64,000 nucleotides of DNA from G963422445 sp963422445 (GCA_963422445.2 OY729512.2:3472001-3536000), one strand, 5' to 3'. Shown: positions 34,704-44,061, counted from the first letter of the stretch. The notes: generated by a model not told the origin, from the sequence alone. Numbers and translations are program-made.

Positions 34704-35944
34704 GTTCGAAATTCTGTACAAAGACCCTGCCACCATCGAGAGATATCGGCTTGCGCCCCTGTTGGAGGATCGCGAACGATATCTGTGCGCCGTGGTTGCC
34801 TCGGGCGTGGTGTGCGACGTCGCACACCGGGTCGTGCGCACTCAGCTCGCTCTCACGGATCTGCTGAACCTGCCTGATGCGGACATTCCGGTCGCTCTTG
34901 CGACAGTGGAGGCGGCTGTTCAGGAGTGGTGCCGGAACGTTTCCGCGGTTTCCGCCGCGGATTTCCGGCGCCATGCCTTTCGCTGGCTGCGTGTCCTCGG
35001 CTGGCTGGAAGAGCCGGTTCGGGAGGCCCATCCGCACGCCCGGCAGGTGGCGGTTTTCGCGGCCTGGATGCGGGACGATCGGGGCCTGTCTGAAGCGACC
35101 ATCAGCAACTGCTGTTACGAGAGCGATCGTCTTTTTGCCTGGGCAGCAGGCAGGAAGCTGATGTTCGCCGACATGACGATCGGTGACGTCGACGAATTCC
35201 TTGCCGCGCGGATTGCCGACGGAGGTCTTCGCCGAACGTCCGCGCGCGCCGCGGCCGGGTGTCTGTGGCGCTTTTTCCGTTTCGCCGAAACGCGGAACTG
35301 GTGCCGGCCGGGCATCGCCGGGTGCATCATGCCGCCGCTGGCCTATCCCGACCGACCGGTTCCCAAGGGGTTCGATCGCGATGAGGTCGAGAGGCTGCTT
35401 GCCACGACGGAAGGTTCGACCCCGGTAGACTTTCGCGACCGTGCGGTGCTGACGATCCTTGCAACCTGCGGGCTCAGGGCCGGTGAAGTTGGCGCTCTGC
35501 GCGTCGAGGACATACTGGGAGCGGGACATGCTGCGCGTTTTCCGTCCCAAGACCGGCCGAACCGACGCTTTCCCGCTGACCCCCTCCGTCGGCAACGCGT
35601 TGATGGACTATGTTCTCAAGGTGCGGCCGGATGCGGGACCGGAGCGGGCCTTGTTCCTGACGCTGCAGGCTCCGTTCAGGCCGCTGACGAGCAGCGCCAT
35701 AGGGATGATCGTCCGCAGCCGCGCGAACCGCCTTGGCATCACCGGTAAGCACCTGGGCGCCCATGCACTTCGTCATGCGGCAGCACAGCGGCTGGTCGAC
35801 GAGGGGTGCGGACTCAAGACCGTCGGCGATTTCCTCGGCCATTCCAGCCCGAGCGCGACAGCCGCATACGCGAAGATCGATCTCGCCTCGCTTCGACCGG
35901 TCGCCGGCATCTGTCTGAAGGATCTGCTCGATGACAGTGCGTGA
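34702..35944 (+). pseudogene. RIT tyrosine recombinase A, frameshifted
   Basis: The N-terminal SAM-like core-binding domain and the first catalytic Arg (TCGLRAGEVGALRVEDI, about residues 256-272) are in the first frame. An indel near 35512 shifts translation. The remainder, MLRVFRPKTGRTDAFPL, HLGAHALRHAAAQRL and FLGHSSPSATAAYAKID, with the His-x-x-Arg, His and Tyr, is in frame from about 35513 to 35944. The intact protein would be about 410 residues. Its end overlaps recombinase B by 14 bases. Confidence 0.83.
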
Positions 35945-36919
35945 AGCCGTTGACCGCTATGTTGCATGGCAGCGCGACCACGGCGCGAAGTTCCGCTCAA
36001 GCGCCGAGACCCTCGATACGTTTTGTCGTCAGGCCGGAGAGGACAGGGATTGCGACACGGTGGATGAGGATGACATCCGCCGCTTCCTTGCCGGCAAGGG
36101 GGTGCTCACGAGAACACGTGCCGTAAAGTACGGAACGCTTGCCGGGGTCTACAGCTTCGCACTGAGCCGGGGCCATGTGAGCCGCATTCCCATGCCACCG
36201 CGGGAGGCGGAGCCGCGGCCGCCGGAGGTCGCGCCGTCCTTCATCTTCACCCACGAGGAATTGCAGCGTCTCTTCAGGGCGGCAGGCGGCGGCCGCAGGC
36301 GTTGCCCCAAGCTCGATGCCGAAACCTTCCGGACATTCCTGTTCCTCCCTACGGTGCCGGGCTGCGCTCCGGAGAAGCGCGGCGGCTGACCGTGGCGGAC
36401 GTGGATCTGGACGCCGCGGTGCTCGCGGTGAACGACACGAAATTTTACAAGAGCCGTCTCGTGCCGGTCGGCGCTGACCGTGGCGGCGTGCTTCGCCGAT
36501 ACGCCGCCGTCCGGACACAGCGCCCCCTCCGCGAGGGCTCGGCCTCCACCTTCCTCGCCTGCCGTGACGGGTCGCCGCTGAAAAAGGCCATCGTACATCA
36601 CGCCTTTCATGCAGCGCTTCGGGCGGCCGGAATCTGCACCAGCAAACCCGGATGCCGGGCACCCTGCCTGCATTCGCTTCGACACAGCTTCGCGACTCAC
36701 CGCCTGATCTCCTGGCATCATGAGGGGGCCGAGGTTCAAACGCTCCTGCCGGCGCTTTCGACCTATCTCGGCCACCGCAGCGTGGCAGCCACCCAGATCT
36801 ACATATCGATGACCCCGGAGCTGCTCGACGAGGCCAGCCGCCGGTTCGAGCGCTACGTCGAGCACAACCTAAGCCCGGATGCCGAGCAGCATCGGAAAGG
36901 GGGCACAAGCCATGCCTGA
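35931..36919 (+). pseudogene. RIT tyrosine recombinase B, frameshifted
   Basis: The N-terminal half, with WQRDHGAKFRSSAETLDTF and FTHEELQRLFRAA, runs to about 36348, where a missing base shifts the frame just before the first catalytic motif. The second half encodes YGAGLRSGEARRLTVADVDL, CLHSLRHSFATHRLISW and YLGHRSVAATQIYISMTPELL, giving Arg, HxxR, His and Tyr. It would otherwise be about 330 residues. The stop overlaps the ATG of recombinase C by 8 bases. Confidence 0.83.
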
Positions 36920-37898
36920 ACGCAGCTCCACTCTCGGCACATGGATCAAGCGCTTCCTCGTGGAGTATCTCCCGACCGAGCGCAATCTGGCGATCAATAC
37001 TCTGAAGAGTTATCGCGACTGCCTGACACTGCTGTTGCCCTTCGTGGCCGAGCGCTGCGGCAAGGCAGTGGAACGGCTCGCGGTCGAAGATCTGTCCGCC
37101 GACCGCGTGACAGCCTTTCTCGCCCACTTGGAACAAGAACGGGGCTGCTCGGTGCAGACCCGCAACCTGCGGCTTACGGCGATCCGGTCCTTCGCCCGCG
37201 ACGCCGCACTTGTCGAATGGGCCGGCAGCATCCGCGCCATTCCGCTCAAGAAAACGGTGCGGCCCCGGATCACCTGGCTGCCGGCGGAGAACATGGATGC
37301 CATGATCGCGGGGCCGGACAGGCGAACCGTAGCCGGGCGGGTCGAGCATGCCTTCCTGCTGTGTCTCTACAACACCGGGGCGAGAGCCTCCGAGGCGGCG
37401 GGACTGCAGGTAGAGGATCTGCATCTCCCGGAACGCACGGGCGAAAACGCGCGTGCCACAATCCATGGCAAGGGAGGAAAGATCCGCATCACTCCGGTTT
37501 GGACGAGCACCGCCAAGGCTCTCGCCGCTCTCTCCAGGGACCGCCCGCCCGGCTGCGGGAGCGTCTTTTGGAGCCGGCATCGCAAACCCTACACCCGGCA
37601 TGGAAGCATCGAACTCGTGGAGCGTGCCGCAGCCCGCGTGCCGAAACTCAAAGGGCAAAAGATCACGCCGCATGTACTGCGGCACAGCTGCGCCTGTCAC
37701 CGGCTTCGCTCCGGCGTCGACATCAACACTATTCGTGCCTGGCTCGGTCACGTGTCGCTCGCAACCACCAACATCTACGCCGAGGTCGATCTCAAAGCAA
37801 AGGAAGAGGCGATGAAGTCCACCTGCCCAGGCGATGGCGGAGACGAACCGCGATGGAAGGCACGAGGCGGCCTGCTTGAACAGCTGAAGGCAATCTGA
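36912..37898 (+). CDS. RIT tyrosine recombinase C, intact
   Basis: A 328-residue tyrosine recombinase, with start ATG 36912 overlapping the end of recombinase B. The core-binding domain (FLVEYLPTERNLAINTLKSYRDCL, residues 14-37) precedes the catalytic domain. The catalytic Arg is in LYNTGARASEAAGLQVEDL (about 155-173), HVLRHSCACHRL gives the HxxR (about 256-267), and AWLGHVSLATTNIYAEVD supplies the second His and the nucleophilic Tyr (about 280-297). It is the only member of the trio without a lesion. Confidence 0.9.
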   Translation: MPERSSTLGTWIKRFLVEYLPTERNLAINTLKSYRDCLTLLLPFVAERCGKAVERLAVEDLSADRVTAFLAHLEQERGCSVQTRNLRLTAIRSFARDAALVEWAGSIRAIPLKKTVRPRITWLPAENMDAMIAGPDRRTVAGRVEHAFLLCLYNTGARASEAAGLQVEDLHLPERTGENARATIHGKGGKIRITPVWTSTAKALAALSRDRPPGCGSVFWSRHRKPYTRHGSIELVERAAARVPKLKGQKITPHVLRHSCACHRLRSGVDINTIRAWLGHVSLATTNIYAEVDLKAKEEAMKSTCPGDGGDEPRWKARGGLLEQLKAI

Positions 37899-37990
37899 AG
37901 GACAAATATTATGTCAGGCAGCTTCGAGAAAAAACTCGTGATGACAGTGGGTTGCTCATGCTGCCCGACATAGCGGACTGTACTACATAT

Positions 37991-39682
37991 GGGCTCAAGG
38001 GAGGCGTGAGCGCCCCTGAGCTGTCTCTTATTCGCGCCCGGATGGAGGGCGGAAAGCGGAACACGGCGCTTCGTGGAGAGTTGTACTCGCGCGTTCCGAT
38101 CGGATTTGTGCGGGATGGCTCGACTTTGCGGAAGGATCCGGATGCCCGGATTCAGGCGGCGATTGCACCGGTCTTTGCGCGTGTTCGGCAAGCCGGTTCG
38201 GCCCGCCAGGCGACGATGCTGCTGCGTGAGGCGGGCGAGGATGTTCCCTCTCGCCGGCACCCGGGGGGCCCATTGGAAGGGGGCCCGGCGCGCTATGAAC
38301 GGGTGTAGCGCATCCTCACCAACCCGGCGATGGGCGGCGCCGATGCCGACGGCTTCAAACGCGGCGTTGGTCACCACGGTGCGCCGCTGCGGCCGGTCCA
38401 GGAGCGCTGGGATATTCTTCAGCCGGAGACGCATGAAGGATATGTCAGTTGGGCAGAATGACTTGAAGTCCAGGAGCAGCTGGCCCGCACCCCATGGCTC
38501 CGGACGGCGCCCGCGGCGCGGGAAGGGTCGGCTCTGCCCCAGGGTCTCGCGGTCTGCGGCGGCTGCGGATTCCCGATGACCGTCTACTCCAGCAAGACGA
38601 GCTGGGGGTATGAGTGCCGGAAGCGGGATGCTGCGCGCCGGCGCGGCGGGTGTTAGTCGACAGGCGGCAAGCGCGTTGATGCGGAAGTTGCCCGTCTGTT
38701 TCTTGATGCGGTCACGCCGGCGGGGGTGGAGGCGGCCCGGCAGGCGGCCTGTGATGTTGCTGAACGCGGCCTGCGCGCGTTGCGCCGTTGGGAGCTGGAT
38801 CTTGAGCACTGCCGGTACGAGGCGCGGCTTGCCGAGCGGCGCTACAAGCCGGTCGATCCCGACAACCGTCTGATTGCGGCAACGCTGGAGCGCGAGTGGG
38901 CGAAGGCGCTTCGCGCCGAGACGGCGGCCCCTGCCCCGGCGGCGAGGGTCTCGGCGCGCGCCTGTCGCAGGTCTGGGAGGCGTCGTCGTCGACCATGCGC
39001 GCGCAAGCGCCTGCCTCCTCGACGAGGTGACGATCGAGCTTGCGCGACAGGAGCGTGAGATCATAGCAACATTGCGCTGGCGTGGCGGGCAGATCGACGC
39101 GATCACTTTGCCGATGCTCGCAGGCTCTCCGACACCCCGGCGCGATGACCGCAGCACGGTCGCGTTCGTGCGCAAGCTGTCATGCTGTTACAACGACCGG
39201 GAGACCGCGACGGTTCTCACCCGCCAGGGACGGCGCACAGCACGGGGTCTGGATTTCACGACCGAGCTTGCTGGCAGCCTGCGTCGCCGCCATGGCATTG
39301 CGCCCGACCAGCCCGACGGGGACGAGCCGGGGTTCATGGGCGTTGCCGATGTGGCGACGGAGATCGGAGTCTCGGATGACACCATCTATCGCTGGATCCG
39401 CGAGGGGCTGGGTCCGGTTGCCCAGCCCGATATCGAAGTGGCCCCTCTTCGGATCCGGATGACCCCGACCCTGCGCGCGCGCTTTCGTGAGGCGCCTCCG
39501 GAGGGGGTGTTCCCCTCGCTGTGGCAATGGGTCGTCTGGGTGTCACGCGGCAGACGGTCTGGGAACGGATCAAGGCGGGCAGGCTGGACAGCTGCCATGT
39601 GACCCGCGGCAAGACGCGCGGACTATATGTGCGTTTGCCGGTCGAGGACGAACTGCCGCTGCGGCACGGGGCGCAACGGTGA
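37991..39682 (+). pseudogene. large serine recombinase, C-terminal part, with several nonsense codons
   Basis: It resumes after the RIT with GLKGGVSAPELSLIRARMEGGKR, RGELYSRVPIGFVRD and DARIQAAIAPVFARVRQAGS (recombinase domain). In-frame stops follow: TAG at about 38306, TGA at about 38457 and TAG at about 38655. Between them are EGYVSWAE, CGGCGFPMTVYSSKTSWGYECR (zinc ribbon) and a long charged helical region. Further on are RWRGGQIDAITLP and a helix-turn-helix, VADVATEIGVSDDTIYRWIREG. The end reads LGVSRQTVWERIKAGRLDSCHV to the TGA at 39682. The whole gene is dead. Confidence 0.78.
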
Positions 39683-39883
39683 TGGAGGGTGACCATGCCC
39701 AGACCGTCAGGGAAAACCCCCGATGCAGATCTGCACCTCCAACCTGCGATACTGGAACATCACGCCCGGCACGATGTAAAGGGTGCCACGGCGGCAACAA
39801 CGGAATCCAAAACGCCTTTTATCAATGCGGTAGAAACCCCCGCCCACCTACACAACGGAGAAGCATTATGAAGCCTTCATCTC

Positions 39884-40278
39884 CGCCAGGAGCACCTCAT
39901 GCCCGAACCGGGCCGGCCAGTCCCTCGCCAGACGGCGCGTGCACAAAGACAGCACCCGTGATCCGAGGTTGCGCTCACCGCCGGGAAGGATCAGGACGCG
40001 CGCGTTGGTGGTGACAAGGTGCAGACGGCCGAACTGGACGCCACGGCTCCAGCCGATCCAGCGGTCGCGCGCCCCGCACTTCAGCGCTGGCGCCGAGAAC
40101 ACCACAAGCGCCTGCCATCGCCCTCGATGGGCGCGACATAGCGCACGGTCTCGCCCATCCCAGGCACCGCGCCGAGATAGTGGTGCGCCTGCATCACGTC
40201 GCGGAAGCGGGCCTCGTCCTGTGCCGCCACGATGTCGACGGCCACATCCGAAAGAACCACCACGGACCCTCGCCCCAA
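39884..40278 (-). pseudogene. DUF4338 (DruA-like) gene, N-terminal and central part
   Basis: The minus strand encodes FRDVMQAHHYLGAVPGMGETVRYVAPIEG, then after a one-base loss near 40110, VFSAPALKCGARDRWIGWS, RLHLVTTNARVLILPGG and LARDWPARFGHEVLLAE. HYLG, RDxWIGW, LxxNxRxLILP and HxVLLAE are DUF4338 hallmarks, the domain of the Druantia protein DruA. It stops at the junction with the serine-recombinase element. The N-terminal helix-turn-helix region of longer DruA homologues is not seen upstream. Confidence 0.75.
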
Positions 40279-40447
40279 CAGTTACCTCACGGTTCTCATA
40301 TCAGGACGTGGGGACGAAGTCCACTATCTCAGGCAACTCCCTGGCAGGGCTGGCGAAAGGTCGAAATACAAATCCGCCCTGGTTAAGTGATGGCGCGATC
40401 TGGCTTCATCATCTATCCTGTGCCCTAACCCTGTTCGGAGGCAATCC

Positions 40448-41353
40448 ATGACAAATTGCGTGCATGACCATTCACGCTGGGGATCCGGTGATCAGACCGG
40501 TGCCGCCGGCCATATCCTGGACGAAACCACAACGCTGACCGCGTTGGCCTCGGTACGGGAAGGCCGGATTCTCGATCTCAGCCATGTTATCGAGATGGGA
40601 GCACCGTACATGGCGCCAAATCAGACGCCGTATATCATCTCGTCGTCCGCGACAGCCCGCAACAGCATGCGTATTCGCGCCAAAATGGGAGCGACCAACC
40701 AAGTCGGAGCCAATCTCGAAAGAATCGAAATGACGACACATGTCGGAACCCATATCGACTCGTTGGGCCACTTCTCGATCGGCGAACACCTTTATGGCGG
40801 CCACAGCATTGAAGACAGCGTTGGCGACTGGGGCCTGCTGGATCTCGGGATCGAGAATGTCCCGCCGATCGTCACGCGCGGAGTCTGTCTCGATGTCTCC
40901 GGCCTTGACGGCGGTAGCCATCTGGAAGCCGGACGCGCGATCGGCATCGATGATGTAAAGCGTGCCTACGAGACCGCCGGCGTGTCACCCCAGAAGGGCG
41001 ATATGGTCTGTATAAACACCGGATGGGGTCGGTATTTTATGACGGACAACGCCAGATATCTGTCGGGCGAACCCGGTCTCGATGTCGAGGCCGCGCAATG
41101 GCTGACCGGTCAGGATGTGGTCGCGATCGGGGCCGACAACATGGCCGTCGAAGTTCTGCCAGGAACCCGACATCCCGAGATCATGATGCCCGTCCATCAG
41201 CATTGTCTGGCTGAAGCCGGCGTGCATCTGGTTGAAAATCTTGTCCTCGACGAACTTGCCGAAGCTGGCATCAGCACATTCTGTCTGGTCATGTTACCAG
41301 TGAAGCTCAAGGGCGCCACAGGCTGTCCGGTTCGTCCGGTTGCCATGATCTGA
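40448..41353 (+). CDS. cyclase-family protein (kynurenine formamidase-like metal hydrolase)
   Basis: A 301-residue member of the cyclase/formamidase superfamily. The metal-binding motif HxGTHxDxxxH is present as THVGTHIDSLGH followed by FSIGEH (about residues 98-115). ILDLSHVIEMGAPYM near 38 is the family opening. GDMVCINTGWGR near 180 and QDVVAIGADNMAVEV near 220 are further conserved strands. Relatives hydrolyse N-formylkynurenine, isatin or similar cyclic amides; the substrate is unknown. GGAGGCAATCC precedes the ATG. modABC follows 97 bases later. Confidence 0.87.
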   Translation: MTNCVHDHSRWGSGDQTGAAGHILDETTTLTALASVREGRILDLSHVIEMGAPYMAPNQTPYIISSSATARNSMRIRAKMGATNQVGANLERIEMTTHVGTHIDSLGHFSIGEHLYGGHSIEDSVGDWGLLDLGIENVPPIVTRGVCLDVSGLDGGSHLEAGRAIGIDDVKRAYETAGVSPQKGDMVCINTGWGRYFMTDNARYLSGEPGLDVEAAQWLTGQDVVAIGADNMAVEVLPGTRHPEIMMPVHQHCLAEAGVHLVENLVLDELAEAGISTFCLVMLPVKLKGATGCPVRPVAMI

Positions 41354-41449
41354 TCGACCGACAAGACCCCGCGCCGGGCCGGATTGCATTACAGCCCTGA
41401 CCGGTCTAACGTCAGCGAACCCTTGAATATTCTGCGGATTGGCCGCCCG

Positions 41450-42244
41450 ATGCCTTCGGTGTCCACATCCCTGACGCGACTGGCGGTGCTGATTTGCATT
41501 GCCTTGACTGCCATTTCCGCAGCCTCGGATCCGGCCATCGGGCAAGACCGGGTTCTGGTGTTTGGCGCCGCCAGCACCCGCGATGCACTAGATGCGGCGA
41601 TCGAAGCATTCCCGAACCCGTCCGGGCGCACGATCTCCGGCGTTTATGCTGCCTCATCGACTCTCGCCCGTCAAATCCTGAACGGCGCCCCGGCAGCGCT
41701 GTTCCTGTCCGCCAACACCATCTGGATGGATCAGATCGATGCAGCCGGACTGGTGCATCGGCGCGTTGATATCGCGCAGAACAGTTTGGTGCTGATCGGC
41801 CCGAAATTTGCCCTGCCGGCCGCCCCGGTCAACTCGGCGACTGATCTGGTCAGGGCCCTTGGCGATGACCGGTTGTCCGTAGCCGATATTGACGCCGTAC
41901 CGGCAGGCATCTACGCCAGACAAGCAATGACCGCATTGGGGGTCTGGGACAAGCTGTCCACCCGGCTGGCGCGCGGTGCCAATGTCCGGGCAGCGCTGAT
42001 GCTGGTCGAACGCGGCGAAACCAGACTCGGTATGGTGTATCGGACCGATCTGCTTGCATCGCGTAAAGTTGCCGCGGTCTGGCCGATCCCGCCATCGACT
42101 CATGACCCCATCGTCTACCCTCTCGCCGTCCTGAAACCGGCGGCAAACGATCCGATCGTGGCGACCCTGTTCCGATTTCTCAATTCCGCAGACGGACAAC
42201 AGATCTTCGCCGCCCGCGGGTTCATCACGGACACCACGCAGTGA
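41450..42244 (+). CDS. modA: molybdate ABC transporter periplasmic binding protein
   Basis: A protein of about 264 residues starting MPSVSTSLTRLAVLICIALTAISA, a signal peptide. A TTG start at 41384 is also possible, but it gives no better signal sequence. VLVFGAASTRDALDAAIEAF, SGVYAASSTLARQILNGAPAALFLSANTIWMDQI and GIYARQAMTALGVWD correspond to the ModA fold and oxyanion-binding loops (AAS and the ASS-Ser). Stop TGA overlaps the modB GTG start. The products import molybdate for molybdoenzymes. Confidence 0.9.
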   Translation: MPSVSTSLTRLAVLICIALTAISAASDPAIGQDRVLVFGAASTRDALDAAIEAFPNPSGRTISGVYAASSTLARQILNGAPAALFLSANTIWMDQIDAAGLVHRRVDIAQNSLVLIGPKFALPAAPVNSATDLVRALGDDRLSVADIDAVPAGIYARQAMTALGVWDKLSTRLARGANVRAALMLVERGETRLGMVYRTDLLASRKVAAVWPIPPSTHDPIVYPLAVLKPAANDPIVATLFRFLNSADGQQIFAARGFITDTTQ

Positions 42245-42948
42245 CCCTGTCACCCGAGGAAATTGAAGCACTCCGCCTCAGTCTGCTCGTCAGCGTGTGG
42301 AGCGTTGCACTCTGTCTGCCGACAGGCTTGGCAATGGCTCTGATTCTGGCGCGCGGCCGGTTTCCGGGAAAATGGCTGCTCGACGGAATTGTTCACCTGC
42401 CTTTGGTCGTCCCGCCTGTGGTGGTCGGCTATGTTTTGTTGATCTCGCTCGGGCGCAACGGCCTCCTCGGGACCTGGCTGCACGACCTTTTCGGCCTGAC
42501 ACTCGCCTTCACCTGGAAGGGTGCCGCGATCGCGGCAGCGGTCATGGCATTTCCGCTCATGGTCCGGGCGATACGGCTTTCGCTCGAGACGATCGATCGG
42601 GGACTTGAGGATGCCGCCCGAACGCTCGGGGCCGGCGAGTTGAGAGTGTTCGTCACCATTACCCTGCCATTGTGCCTGCCCGGACTGTTGACGGGCACAA
42701 TTCTTGCTTTCGCCCGGAGCCTCGGGGAGTTTGGCGCAACCATCACGTTTGTCTCGAACATTCCAGGGGAAACCCGGACCCTGCCGCTGGCCTTGTTCGG
42801 TGCGACCCAAGTGCCGGGGGGCGAAGCGCAAGCTGTCCGGCTTGCGCTGATATCAATTGGTGTCGCGCTTGCGGCACTGGTCGTGTCGGAATATCTCGCG
42901 CGCCGCGCGACCCGGCGCATCGGCGCTGGGTCCGAGGCTTCGGGATGA
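42241..42948 (+). CDS. modB: molybdate ABC transporter permease
   Basis: A 235-residue inner-membrane permease with five to six hydrophobic segments. It starts with GTG at 42241 overlapping the modA stop (GTGA). The conserved cytoplasmic loop is GLEDAARTLGAGELRVFVTITLPLCLPGLLTG (about 120-151), with the EAA-type Gly. FARSLGEFGATITFVSNIPGETRTLPLALF (about 157-186) is the ModB signature. Its own stop overlaps the modC start as ATGA, so modA-modB-modC are tightly coupled. Confidence 0.95.
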   Translation: MTLSPEEIEALRLSLLVSVWSVALCLPTGLAMALILARGRFPGKWLLDGIVHLPLVVPPVVVGYVLLISLGRNGLLGTWLHDLFGLTLAFTWKGAAIAAAVMAFPLMVRAIRLSLETIDRGLEDAARTLGAGELRVFVTITLPLCLPGLLTGTILAFARSLGEFGATITFVSNIPGETRTLPLALFGATQVPGGEAQAVRLALISIGVALAALVVSEYLARRATRRIGAGSEASG

Positions 42949-44057
42949 TTACGGTCGCGATACGGTTGGACCGGGGGGATTTCACTCTCGATGCCAATTT
43001 CGAGGCGCCAGAGAACGGCGTCACGGCGCTTTTTGGTCAATCCGGAGTTGGCAAGACCACGATCATCAATGCACTGGCCGGCCTGATTCGTCCGGATCAC
43101 GGGCGAATCGCAATCGGCGCCCGGGTTCTCTTCGATTCAGCCGCCGGCATCAATATTGCCGTTGCAAAGCGCCGGATCGGCTGTGTGTTTCAGGACGGAC
43201 GCTTGTTCCCGCATATGACGGTTCGGCAGAATCTGCTTTACGGCCGAGCCAGAATTCGCCAATTGCACCCTGCCCTGGATGAAACCGTTGAATTGCTCGG
43301 CCTCGGCTCCCTGCTCGACCGTCGCCCTGACTCACTATCCGGTGGCGAACGTCAGCGAGTCGCAATCGGACGCGCTCTGCTTGCCGATCCAGGTATCCTG
43401 TTGATGGACGAACCGCTCACCGCGCTTGATGTGGCTCACCGGGCCGAAATCCTTCCCTACCTCGCGCGACTACGTCAGAACCTCGACATCCCTGTCATCT
43501 TCGTCTCGCACCAGCTTGAAGACGTCATCCAACTCGCCGATACGATGGTGTTGCTGGACAATGGCCGCGTGACAACCGCCGGACCGATCGAAGCGGTCAC
43601 CGGTCAACTGGATCTGCCCACGCTGACCGGTTTCCGGAACCGCAGTGCCGTGCTATCGGGCCGGGTTGCCGGTCAGGATACCGAATACGGTCTGACACGC
43701 CTCACCTTCGATGCCGGATCCTTCTGGATTACCGAAGTCGATCTGCCCTCTGGAACGCTTGTCAGGCTTCAGGTGCGCGCCCGCGATGTTGCTTTGGCTC
43801 TTTCACCGCCAACAGGAATCAGCGTCCTCAATGTTATCGAAGCACAGGTAAAGGCCATCGAGAACAACGATGGCCCGCATGTCGATGTTCGCCTTGAAGC
43901 CGGCCGGGACACGTTATGGGCGCGGATAACGCGACGCAGTGCATTCGAACTCGGGCTCGCAACAGGAATGACAGTGCACGCGATGATCAAGGCGGTCTCT
44001 CTTGATCCCGGGTCTCTCGGCTATGCGGGCCAAAGTGATGCAGTCAGGCCCGGTTGA
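42945..44057 (+). CDS. modC: molybdate ABC transporter ATPase
   Basis: A 370-residue ATPase. Walker A is GQSGVGKTT (about residues 31-39), the Q-loop lies at CVFQDGRLFPHM, the signature at LSGGERQRVAIGRALL (about 131-146), Walker B at ILLMDEPLTALD and the H-loop at FVSHQLED. The last 140 residues form a TOBE/MOP domain for regulation by molybdate, normal for ModC. ATG 42945 overlaps the modB stop. No ModE regulator is present. Confidence 0.95.
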   Translation: MITVAIRLDRGDFTLDANFEAPENGVTALFGQSGVGKTTIINALAGLIRPDHGRIAIGARVLFDSAAGINIAVAKRRIGCVFQDGRLFPHMTVRQNLLYGRARIRQLHPALDETVELLGLGSLLDRRPDSLSGGERQRVAIGRALLADPGILLMDEPLTALDVAHRAEILPYLARLRQNLDIPVIFVSHQLEDVIQLADTMVLLDNGRVTTAGPIEAVTGQLDLPTLTGFRNRSAVLSGRVAGQDTEYGLTRLTFDAGSFWITEVDLPSGTLVRLQVRARDVALALSPPTGISVLNVIEAQVKAIENNDGPHVDVRLEAGRDTLWARITRRSAFELGLATGMTVHAMIKAVSLDPGSLGYAGQSDAVRPG

Positions 44058-44061
44058 GCGG

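Larger units (their letters stand above)
34559..37993 (+). mobile_element. recombinase-in-trio (RIT) element inserted in the serine recombinase gene
   Basis: Three consecutive overlapping tyrosine recombinase genes are flanked by inverted repeats of about 90 bases (34559-34648 and 37905-37993), differing at only a few positions. Outer bases are CCCATATGTAGTACAG and inner bases TGACATAATATT. This gene set and structure define RIT elements. Removing 34531-37990 joins the host as ADASLVL plus GLKGGVSAPELSLIRARMEGG, the consensus for a serine recombinase, so the insertion point is certain to within a few bases. Confidence 0.87.
32361..39881 (+). mobile_element. serine-recombinase element inserted in the DUF4338 gene, itself carrying three younger inserts
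   Basis: This 7.5-kb insert is bounded by the two halves of the DUF4338 gene and shares TCC at both junctions, as expected from a serine recombinase exchanging a short core. Its own genes run rightward: a DUF5372-like protein, a 63-residue ORF and a large serine recombinase. Removing IS copy C, the IS1595-type MITE and the RIT element leaves about 2.75 kb. All its genes are now pseudogenes. No long target repeats or terminal inverted repeats are visible, consistent with site-specific recombination. Confidence 0.68.
30985..40278 (-). mobile_element. outer ISAs1 + DUF4338 unit, split by a nested element
   Basis: Read on the minus strand, the unit begins with the N-terminal half of a DUF4338 gene (40278 to 39884), is interrupted at 39881, resumes with the C-terminal half (32360 to 32160) and continues 16 bases later into an ISAs1 transposase (32144 to 30985). 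The two DUF4338 halves join as LLAE plus TFVETPRY, the family consensus, through a shared GGA (plus-strand TCC at 32358-32360 and 39882-39884). The ends of the whole unit were not located, so the limits given are those of the genes. Confidence 0.7.

Noticed and set aside
34702..37898. Prophage or integron integrases
   Set aside because: Three overlapping tyrosine recombinases between long inverted repeats fit a RIT element. There are no phage structural genes, attC arrays or cassette genes.
37775..39175. 466-codon minus-strand frame across the serine recombinase remnant
   Set aside because: It spans the RIT right repeat and is antisense to recognisable recombinase domains, so it is a shadow in GC-rich sequence.
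39884..40278. Druantia anti-phage system
   Set aside because: Only a broken DruA-like domain is present, no other Druantia genes are nearby and the context is an ISAs1 transposon.
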